Source of the DNA: BOG-908 sp963692875
GTDB lineage: Bacteria > Pseudomonadota > Alphaproteobacteria > Acetobacterales > Acetobacteraceae
Direction of reading: 5' to 3'
Length of the DNA stretch: 64,000 nucleotides
NCBI GenBank assembly: GCA_965198755.1
Contig: OZ240673.1
Location: 310,001-374,000 of the forward strand
In this document: positions 58,362 to 64,000 of the stretch, piece after piece
Layout of the letters: every line of letters begins with the position of its first letter
Position numbering within the stretch: the stretch's first letter is position 1
The notes under the pieces: generated by a model
Told to the model about the DNA's origin: nothing
What the model saw: the letters and a program-made list of their open reading frames with translations, nothing else
Database searches by the model: none
Program-made: the position numbers and the translations under genes

Positions 58362-59327
58362 ATGAGTTCGAACGGGCTGGCCACGAGAGGGGGGGAGCAA
58401 TCCCCCCTTCTGCTTTCCGCGCCCCTGATGTCCGACGGTGCCGAGTGGCGCGACTGGCTGCTGCTGCTCAAGCCGCGCGTCGTGAGCCTGGTGGTGTTCA
58501 CCGGCTGGATCGGGCTGTATCTGGCGCCCGGCCACCTGAACCCGGTGCTGGCGTTCACCGCCATCCTGTGCATCGCGGTGGCGGCCGGTGCGGCCGGTGC
58601 CATCAACATGTGGTATGAGCGTGACATCGACGCGCTCATGCACCGGACCCGCAAGCGGCCGATCCCCGCCGGGCGGATCGAACCCGGGGCGGCCCTGGGC
58701 TTCGGCGTGGCGCTGGCAGTGGGGTCCGTGCTGGTGATGTGGCTGGCGACCAACGCGGCCGCGGCGACCATCCTCGCGCTGTCGATCTGCTTCTACGTGT
58801 TCGTCTACACGATCTGGCTGAAACGCCGCACGCCGCAGAACATCGTCATCGGCGGCGCTGCCGGTGCGTTCCCGCCGCTGATCGGCTGGGCGGCGGTGAC
58901 CGGCAGCGTGGACGTGCTGCCGCTGTTGCTGTTTGGCATCGTGTTCTTCTGGACGCCGCCGCATTTCTGGGCACTCTCGCTGTACGCCTGCAAGGATTAC
59001 ACCCGCGCGGGCGTGCCGATGTTGCCGGTGGTGGCCGGTGCACGCGAGACCCGCAGGCAGATCTTTGCCTACACCCTCGTCCTGACCGTTGTTGCGGTGC
59101 TGCCGTGGATGCTCGGCTACACCGGGCCAATCTACGGCGTGTCTGCCAGCGTGCTCAGCCTGGCATTCGTCGCGTGTTCCTGGCGGGTGCTGACGGACCG
59201 ACAAGACGGGTCGGGTGTCAGCCTGACCGAGGATCGACCGGCCAAGCTGACGTTCCGTTACTCGCTGGCCTACCTGGCAGCGATGTTCGTAGCGATCGCG
59301 GCGGACCATGCGGTGCGGGCGCTTTGA
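58362..59327 (+). CDS. ctaB: Haem o synthase (protoheme IX farnesyltransferase)
   Basis: A UbiA-type membrane prenyltransferase of 321 residues that adds the farnesyl tail to haem b for the oxidase. The first Asp motif region is INMWYERDIDALMHRTRKRP; the second, YACKDYTRAGVPMLPVV. Nine hydrophobic helices are visible. ATG 58362 is 5 bases after ctaD; a second ATG at 58428 lies after a strong G6/C6 hairpin and would give a start closer to the conserved WRDWLLLLKPRV. The stop overlaps the coxF start (TTGA). Confidence 0.94.
   Translation: MSSNGLATRGGEQSPLLLSAPLMSDGAEWRDWLLLLKPRVVSLVVFTGWIGLYLAPGHLNPVLAFTAILCIAVAAGAAGAINMWYERDIDALMHRTRKRPIPAGRIEPGAALGFGVALAVGSVLVMWLATNAAAATILALSICFYVFVYTIWLKRRTPQNIVIGGAAGAFPPLIGWAAVTGSVDVLPLLLFGIVFFWTPPHFWALSLYACKDYTRAGVPMLPVVAGARETRRQIFAYTLVLTVVAVLPWMLGYTGPIYGVSASVLSLAFVACSWRVLTDRQDGSGVSLTEDRPAKLTFRYSLAYLAAMFVAIAADHAVRAL
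58389..58407 (+). promoter_or_regulatory. G-run/C-run hairpin at the start of ctaB
   Basis: GGGGGGG (58389-58395), loop AGCAAT, CCCCCC (58402-58407), followed by TTCTGCTTT. It lies between two possible ctaB starts and could dampen either transcription or translation after ctaD. Confidence 0.4.
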
Positions 59328-59479
59328 GCGACGAGTTTCCGCCGAGGCCGACGCCGGTTCAGGCGGCGGAGGTCAATCGCCGGCAGCGTGGGCGCAACGT
59401 GGCGCTGATCGTGGCGCTCGGCAGCCTGGCGGTGCTGTTCTTCGCCATCACCATCGTCAAACTCGGGCATTTGGGCTGA
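59324..59479 (+). CDS. Small CoxF-like membrane protein of the cox cluster
   Basis: 51 residues: a polar start with EVNRRQRGRNVALIVALG leading into one transmembrane helix, ending ITIVKLGHLG. Small proteins of this build are commonly found between ctaB and ctaG in alphaproteobacterial cox operons and are often annotated CoxF. The TTG at 59324 overlaps the ctaB stop by four bases, which supports real translation. The expected ctaG gene does not follow. Confidence 0.75.
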   Translation: MSDEFPPRPTPVQAAEVNRRQRGRNVALIVALGSLAVLFFAITIVKLGHLG

Positions 59480-59613
59480 AGGGTTCGCGCCAGGCTTCGC
59501 CGGCACGAATTGTGTTGCTGCTAAAGAGTCAGCACCAAGGACACCAAGAAGCTTTGTCGATTTTGCCAAAATGACGATGGCAGGGTCCAAGATGGACGTT
59601 GCCGCGTGGCCAG
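59480..59613. other. Gap in the cox cluster where ctaG is usually found
   Basis: No reading frame with typical codon use is present between coxF and the half repeat. The sequence has CACCAAGGACACCAAGAAGC, low-complexity in character, and is less GC rich than the genes on each side. I see no remnant of Cox11. Confidence 0.5.
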
Positions 59614-59672
59614 TCCGCGACAGCCGAACCGAAAGTTTTTTGCTTCTTTTTTTCAAAAAAGAAGGCCTTTCT
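59614..59672 (+). repeat. Half copy of the double-hairpin repeat (right arm only)
   Basis: Contains TCCGCGACAGCCGAACC and the GCTTC...GAAGG hairpin. The left arm is absent, replaced by unrelated sequence, as if a deletion or exchange had cut through a former full copy. Confidence 0.82.
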
Positions 59673-59771
59673 TCCCTGCACCCCACTCAGCCGGTATAAC
59701 AAGCCCGCCCGCACCAACGCTGCTACCCCGCCCAGCGGCACGCATGCCGCTTCGACAAACGGACCGATCCG

Positions 59772-60638
59772 ATGGACACAGTAGTCACCGCCGACCCCCA
59801 CGACGCCACGTTGGCCGCACATTCCTCCGGGATGAAGCAGCCCTATCACCTGGTGAACCCCAGCCCCTGGCCGATCGCGGGCGCGCTAGGGGGCGGGTTG
59901 TTGCTGACCGGCGTGGTGCTGGCCGCGCATTACGGCGACTACTGGGTGCTGACCTCCGGCCTGGCGCTGGTGCTGATAACCATGACCATGTGGTGGCGGG
60001 ACGTGCTGCGCGAGAGCAGCACGCCCGGCCTGCACTCGCCGGTGGTGCGGCTTGGCCTGCGCTACGGGATGACGCTGTTCATCCTCTCCGAGGTGATGTT
60101 CTTCGTCGGCTTCTTCTGGGCGTTCTTCCACTTCTACCTGTATCCGGAGCACGTGGCCGGTGCCACGACGGCCGTGTGGCCGCCGGAGGGCATCCACACC
60201 TTCGACCCGCTACGCATCCCGCTGCTCAACACGATGATCCTGCTGCTGTCCGGCTGCACGGTCACCTGGGCGCACCACGCGCTGATCGAGGGCAACCGGC
60301 GGGCGATGATGGTGGGCCTCGGCATCACCATCCTGCTGGGCATCAGCTTCAGCTGCTTCCAGGCGCTGGAGTATTCCGAGGCGCCGTTCCACTTCGCCGG
60401 CGGCGGCATCTACCCCTCGGTGTTCTTCCTGGCGACCGGGTTCCACGGCTTCCACGTGATCATCGGCACCACCTTCCTGGGGATTTGCTGGCTGCGGGCG
60501 CGCGCCGGCGGCTTCACCCCTACGCAGCATTTCGGCTTCGAGGCGGCGGCCTGGTACTGGCATTTCGTGGACGTTGTGTGGCTGTTCCTGTTCTTCTTCG
60601 TCTACGTGCTGGGCGCCGGCGTCCCGGCCGTCGAGTAG
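59772..60638 (+). CDS. ctaE: Cytochrome c oxidase subunit III
   Basis: 288 residues with seven transmembrane helices, the full-length form. Typical stretches are KQPYHLVNPSPWPI, LGLRYGMTLFILSEVMFFVG with the Glu near the lipid site, ALEYSEAPF, and FGFEAAAWYWHFVDVVWLFLF at the end. It stabilises subunit I and proton uptake. ATG 59772 is far (about 100 bases) from the half repeat. The DUF983 gene follows 4 bases after the stop. Confidence 0.95.
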   Translation: MDTVVTADPHDATLAAHSSGMKQPYHLVNPSPWPIAGALGGGLLLTGVVLAAHYGDYWVLTSGLALVLITMTMWWRDVLRESSTPGLHSPVVRLGLRYGMTLFILSEVMFFVGFFWAFFHFYLYPEHVAGATTAVWPPEGIHTFDPLRIPLLNTMILLLSGCTVTWAHHALIEGNRRAMMVGLGITILLGISFSCFQALEYSEAPFHFAGGGIYPSVFFLATGFHGFHVIIGTTFLGICWLRARAGGFTPTQHFGFEAAAWYWHFVDVVWLFLFFFVYVLGAGVPAVE

Positions 60639-60642
60639 GGGC

Positions 60643-61014
60643 TTGGCCGAGTCCTGGGACGGGCCTGAGCCGAGCCTGGGGCGTGCCACGTTCGCCTGCC
60701 TCTGCCCGCGCTGTGGTAGGGGCAAGCTGTTCGATGGGCTGCTCTCGGTGCGTGACGCTTGCCCGGTGTGCGGGCTGGACCTGACGGGCAACGACACCGG
60801 CGACGCGTTTGCCGTGCCGATCCTGATCGTGCTCGGGGCGATCGTGGTCGGTGCCGCGTTCTGGGTGGACTTCACCTTCTCGCCGCCGCTGTGGGTGCAC
60901 GCGGTGATCTGGCCGGTGGTGACCGTGGCGGGCGCTATCCTGATGACGCGCTACATCAAGGCGTTCTTTACCGTGCAGCAATATCGCACCCGCAGCGACG
61001 AGATGGGCGTTTGA
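60643..61014 (+). CDS. DUF983 family membrane protein
   Basis: 123 residues. A zinc-ribbon-like pair of Cys motifs (CLCPRCGRGKLFDG, ACPVCGLDL) is followed by two transmembrane helices (about 59-78 and 85-106). DUF983 genes regularly sit between ctaE and the SURF1 gene in this phylum, so a role in oxidase assembly is likely. The TTG at 60643 is the best start; an internal one before the CPRC motif is possible. Confidence 0.8.
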   Translation: MAESWDGPEPSLGRATFACLCPRCGRGKLFDGLLSVRDACPVCGLDLTGNDTGDAFAVPILIVLGAIVVGAAFWVDFTFSPPLWVHAVIWPVVTVAGAILMTRYIKAFFTVQQYRTRSDEMGV

Positions 61015-61051
61015 ACCGGCCCGGTTCCGGCACGGCGCGGGCGGGGACGCG

Positions 61052-61780
61052 GTGAGCGAGACGGCGCGCGCCGGCCGTCCTGCGGGTGAAGCGGCGGCCG
61101 CAGGCCGGCGGGCGCAACCGATCCTGGGTGCTGCGGCGGCGACTTCTATCGCGTTGGCCATCCTGGTGGCGCTCGGTGTCTGGCAGCTTCACCGGCTGCA
61201 ATGGAAGGAGGGGCTGCTCGCGCAGGTCGATGCGGCCGAGCATGCGTCGCCGAGTCTGCTGGGGAACGGCACGCCGCCGTTGTTCACCCGCGTGACCGCG
61301 AAGGGCACGCTGATGGCGCCGCCGTTTGCGCTGTACGGCGTGGACGTTCAAGGCGACCAGCTGGGGGCAGACCTAGTGGAGATCCTGGTGCGGCCTGGGC
61401 TGAAGCCGGTCCTGGTGGTGCTGGGCTGGGTGCCGACGCAGGGGCTCTCGCCCAGGCCGGTCACCGGGCCGGCGGAGGTCACCGGCTACGTGCGGCTGCC
61501 GGAGACGCCCAACTGGTTGTCGGCGCCGGACGATCCGGACGCGCGCCGTTTCTACACGCTGGACCCGCGCAAGATCGGCGGATCGCTGGGGGCGGAGGTG
61601 GCGCCGTTCACGTTGGTGGCGCTTGGGGCGCCGCCGCGTGTGCCGGGCGTGCCGATACCGGCGGACGCGCTGCCTCGGCCGGTGAACAACCACCTGCAAT
61701 ACGCGCTGACGTGGTTTGGGCTGGCGGCGGCTTTGCTTGGGGTGTTTGTGGCCTGGGCAAAGAAAGGCCTTCTTTTTTGA
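61052..61780 (+). CDS. SURF1 family cytochrome oxidase assembly protein
   Basis: 242 residues with two transmembrane helices at the ends (about 26-43 and 217-237) and a periplasmic domain between. GVWQLHRLQWKEGLLAQVD is the SURF1 opening and RPVNNHLQYALTWFGLAAALL the closing signature. It delivers haem a to subunit I. GTG 61052 follows GGGGACGC. The last residues KKGLLF and the TGA come from the adjoining repeat copy, so the natural C-terminus is uncertain. Confidence 0.9.
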   Translation: MSETARAGRPAGEAAAAGRRAQPILGAAAATSIALAILVALGVWQLHRLQWKEGLLAQVDAAEHASPSLLGNGTPPLFTRVTAKGTLMAPPFALYGVDVQGDQLGADLVEILVRPGLKPVLVVLGWVPTQGLSPRPVTGPAEVTGYVRLPETPNWLSAPDDPDARRFYTLDPRKIGGSLGAEVAPFTLVALGAPPRVPGVPIPADALPRPVNNHLQYALTWFGLAAALLGVFVAWAKKGLLF

Positions 61781-61895
61781 AAAAAAGAAGCAAAAAACTT
61801 TTGACCTCGCTGTCGCGGGAAGCTGAAACGAAGCGCCTCACCCACCAGGAATGAAGTTTTTTTGCTTCTTTTTTTTCAAAAAAAGAAGCGCTTGC
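61764..61895 (-). repeat. Double-hairpin intergenic repeat, copy 28
   Basis: Both arms of GCTTC type (left CCTTC...GAAGC, right GCTTC...GAAGC), core TCGCTGTCGCGGG. It holds the SURF1 stop codon at 61778-61780 and precedes the prolyl oligopeptidase gene. Confidence 0.89.
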
Positions 61896-61912
61896 TGTCT
61901 TCCGGAGGTCCC

Positions 61913-64000
61913 ATGCGCCTGCTGTTCGCGATCGTCCTCGTAGCCACGCCCGCGCTAGCCGAAACCACCGACCCGTACCTATGGCTGGAGCAGGTGCAGA
62001 GCCCGAAGGCGCTCGCCTGGGTGCAGCAGGAGAACGAGCGCACGCTCAAGCCGCTGCTCACCGACCCGCACTACCAGACCTTCCTCGACGAGTCGCTGGC
62101 CATCACCCAGGCGAAGGACCGCATCCCGGAGCCCGAGTTTCTCGACGCGCTGGTCTACAACATCTGGCAGGACGCCGGGCATCCGCAGGGGCTGTGGCGC
62201 CGCACCAGCCCGCCGGACTACGCCACCGCGGTACCGCACTGGCAGACGGTGATCGACGTGGACGCGCTGGGCCACGCCGAGCACCACACTTGGGTGTGGA
62301 AAGGGGCCAACTGCCAGGAGCCGGCCGAGGTGCGCTGCCTGGTGAACCTGTCCGAAGGCGGCGAGGACGCGGTGACGGCGCGCGAGTTCGACCTGCCGAC
62401 CTCAAGCTTCGTGTCCGCCGGCTTTGCCATTCCGCATGCCAAGCAGACGGTGGACTGGGAGGACGCCAACACGCTGCTGGTGGGCACGGATTGGGGGCCC
62501 GGCAGCATGACGGATTCGGGCTACCCGTTCGTCATCAAGCGGCTGCGCCGCGGCGAGAAGCTGTCGGACGCCGTCGAGGTGTTCCGCGGCACCAGGCAGG
62601 ACGTCTCCGTGATCGTCTCCACCTTCGTCGATGGGCAGGGCCACCAGGCGGTGGTGCTGCAGCGCGGGTTGGACTTTTTCCGGTCGGCTTTCTTTGTGGT
62701 GACGGGCAAGGGGGTGACGAAGCTGGCTTTGCCGGAAAAGGCGCAGGTGGCGGGGCTGGTGGACAACCAGCTGGTGGTGGCGCTGAACCAGGACCTGCCC
62801 GGCACGCCCACGTTGGCGGCCGGCAGCCTGGTGGCGCTGGACATGGCGCATCCGGACGCGCGGCCCTCGCTGATCTGGGCCCCGGGGCCGCGCCAGGCGC
62901 TGGACCAGGACCAGGTGCGCGTCACCGCTGGCCACGTGCTGGCGGTGGTGCTGGACAACGTTCGCGGCCGCGCGATGGCGTTCGCGCATGGCGGCAACGG
63001 CTGGTCCGCCCGCACCGTGGCGTTGCCGGACAACGCTGCCGTCAGCGTCGTGGCGACGACCCCGCGCAGCGACCTTGCGGCATTGCAGGTCACGAGCTTC
63101 CTGCTGCCGAACTCGTTGTATCTCGCCGATCTGGGTTCGCTGCCGGGAGCCCCGACCGTGACGGCAGCGCCCACCGCCGGTGCCGCAGGTGACAAGCCGG
63201 TCGGTGGCGCCGGCGGCATCGTGGTGGACGCCAAACCGGAGAGCTTGCAGGCGCTGCAAGGCAAGTCGGGCGCCAGCGAGCCGGGCTCGGCGGTGCGGCT
63301 GGTGAAGTCGCTGTCGGCGAAGTTCGACGCTTCGCGCGACACGGTGGAGCAGTTCGAGGCGACCTCGACGGACGGCACCAAGATCCCCTACTTCGTGGTG
63401 CACCCGAAGGCGATGGCGTACGACGGCAACAACCCGACGCTGCTGACCGGCTACGGCGGTTTCCAGGTCAGCGAGACGCCGGTCTACAACCCCGGCGTCG
63501 GCAAGCTGTGGCTGGAGAGCGGCGGGGTTTATGTGCTGGCCAACATACGCGGCGGCGGCGAGTTTGGGCCGGCGTGGCACGAGGCCGGGTTGAAGACCAA
63601 CCGGCAACGCATCTACGACGACTTCGCGTCCGTGGCGCACGACCTGATCGCACGCAAGATCACCTCGCCGCGGCACTTGGGGATTCGCGGCCGGTCCAAC
63701 GGCGGGCTGCTGATGGGCGTGGAGTTCGAGCAGCACCCCGACCTGTGGCACGCGGTGATCATCGGCGTGCCGCTGCTGGACATGCTGCGATTCGAGAAGA
63801 TCGCAGCCGGTGCCAGTTGGGTTGGCGAGTACGGCTCGGTGTCCAACCCGCTGGAACGCGCGTTCCTGGCGAAGATCTCGCCATATCAGAACCTGCGCGA
63901 GGGCGTGCACTACCCTGAGCCGTTCATCTTTACCACGACGCTGGACGATCGCGTGGGGCCGCAGCACGCGCGCAAGTTCGCCGCCGAGATGCAGGCGATG
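61913..64000 (+). CDS. Prolyl oligopeptidase family serine peptidase (S9A), 3' end outside window
   Basis: 696 residues are visible and the frame is open to the window edge. A signal peptide (MRLLFAIVLVATPALA) points to the periplasm. TTDPYLWLEQVQSPKALAWV is the usual S9A start. A beta-propeller-like region follows to about 480, then the catalytic domain with LLTGYGGFQVSETP, ANIRGGGEFGPAWHEAG and the nucleophile Ser595 in GIRGRSNGGLLMG. The Asp is likely in TTTLDDRVGPQHA; the catalytic His lies beyond the end. An insertion rich in Pro/Ala/Gly (about 415-440) is longer than usual. A perfect GGAGG precedes the ATG. Confidence 0.9.
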   Translation, partial: MRLLFAIVLVATPALAETTDPYLWLEQVQSPKALAWVQQENERTLKPLLTDPHYQTFLDESLAITQAKDRIPEPEFLDALVYNIWQDAGHPQGLWRRTSPPDYATAVPHWQTVIDVDALGHAEHHTWVWKGANCQEPAEVRCLVNLSEGGEDAVTAREFDLPTSSFVSAGFAIPHAKQTVDWEDANTLLVGTDWGPGSMTDSGYPFVIKRLRRGEKLSDAVEVFRGTRQDVSVIVSTFVDGQGHQAVVLQRGLDFFRSAFFVVTGKGVTKLALPEKAQVAGLVDNQLVVALNQDLPGTPTLAAGSLVALDMAHPDARPSLIWAPGPRQALDQDQVRVTAGHVLAVVLDNVRGRAMAFAHGGNGWSARTVALPDNAAVSVVATTPRSDLAALQVTSFLLPNSLYLADLGSLPGAPTVTAAPTAGAAGDKPVGGAGGIVVDAKPESLQALQGKSGASEPGSAVRLVKSLSAKFDASRDTVEQFEATSTDGTKIPYFVVHPKAMAYDGNNPTLLTGYGGFQVSETPVYNPGVGKLWLESGGVYVLANIRGGGEFGPAWHEAGLKTNRQRIYDDFASVAHDLIARKITSPRHLGIRGRSNGGLLMGVEFEQHPDLWHAVIIGVPLLDMLRFEKIAAGASWVGEYGSVSNPLERAFLAKISPYQNLREGVHYPEPFIFTTTLDDRVGPQHARKFAAEMQAM

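Noticed and set aside
680..61895. CRISPR array reading of the many repeats
   Set aside because: The copies are kilobases apart, lie one per junction and have no regular spacers; no cas gene is present.
680..61895. Small proteins with FFFEKKKQK or FLKKRTKKLL in many frames
   Set aside because: These recur at every repeat copy and are translations of the hairpins, not genes in their own right.
680..61895. Simple explanation of all repeats as rho-independent terminators
   Set aside because: Copies also lie between divergent genes (copies 1, 12, 19) and inside operons, stems are A/T rich, and two genes have separate classical GC-rich terminators.
1..64000. tRNA, rRNA or known riboswitch
   Set aside because: No cloverleaf, rRNA motif or recognised riboswitch core was found on reading both strands, although a covariance search was not possible.

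Overview
The window looks like chromosome of a GC-rich alphaproteobacterium, most likely Acetobacteraceae/Rhodospirillales. The gene set fits: a phasin, ClpS-ClpA, a PaoABC-type aldehyde oxidoreductase, a ctaC-ctaD-ctaB-coxF-ctaE-DUF983-SURF1 oxidase cluster, and an exosortase A (XrtA) exopolysaccharide locus. The taxon is inferred from gene content only. I saw no rRNA, tRNA, CRISPR array, phage or transposase gene.

Layout. 1-6.4 kb: end of an OFA-type MFS transporter, a UvrD/PcrA helicase, then a coupled trio prmA - aminopeptidase P - thioesterase. 6.4-10.7 kb: a VOC protein in base-poorer DNA, radC, map, a D-Ala-D-Ala carboxypeptidase. 10.7-15 kb: phasin with a readable promoter and operators, clpS, clpA. 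15-24.3 kb: DUF427, a Cys-rich protein, a ClC channel with CBS domains, a hydrolase, DUF485-actP acetate uptake, a DUF885 metalloprotein and a small secreted protein. 24.6-31.2 kb: paoABC and bioB/bioA. 31.3-37.6 kb: glgC-glgA, an FkbH-like HAD protein, a YXWGXW surface protein. 37.7-51.6 kb: the XrtA polysaccharide locus (GT4, PrsT, export protein, chain-length factor, kinase, outer-membrane protein, deacetylase, FemAB-like protein, exosortase) and a BcsL-like acetyltransferase. 51.9-55.7 kb: a Flp pilin, two glycosyltransferase-like proteins, a cold-shock protein, a PmtA-like methyltransferase. 55.9-61.8 kb: cytochrome aa3 oxidase and assembly genes. The window ends inside a prolyl oligopeptidase.

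The most striking feature is not a gene. About 30 copies (28 near full length, 2 halves) of a roughly 120-145 bp intergenic repeat sit at most transcription-unit junctions, about one per 2 kb. Each copy has two T-run/A-run hairpins, one of GGTTC/GAACC type and usually one of GCTTC/GAAGC type, flanking a core with CTGTCGCGG or its complement. Ends are GCAAGC...GCTTGC. Stem bases change in compensating pairs between copies. Copies occur in both orientations, at convergent, tandem and divergent junctions, and never inside overlapping gene pairs. Several genes run into a copy: five genes and one small ORF end with a tail of type QAVLF or GLLF and a stop codon supplied by the repeat, one gene is translated through half a copy, and four genes have their best start as a TTG at the repeat's edge. 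I do not recognise this family as a named one; it is the best candidate here for something undescribed.

Genes that appear to work together: ClpS hands N-end-rule substrates to ClpA; DUF485-ActP import acetate; PaoA, PaoB and PaoC form one periplasmic molybdoenzyme; GlgC feeds GlgA; the XrtA locus couples polysaccharide export with exosortase processing, although no PEP-CTERM substrate lies in the window; and the cox cluster builds an aa3 oxidase, with the Cox11 (ctaG) gene missing from its usual place.
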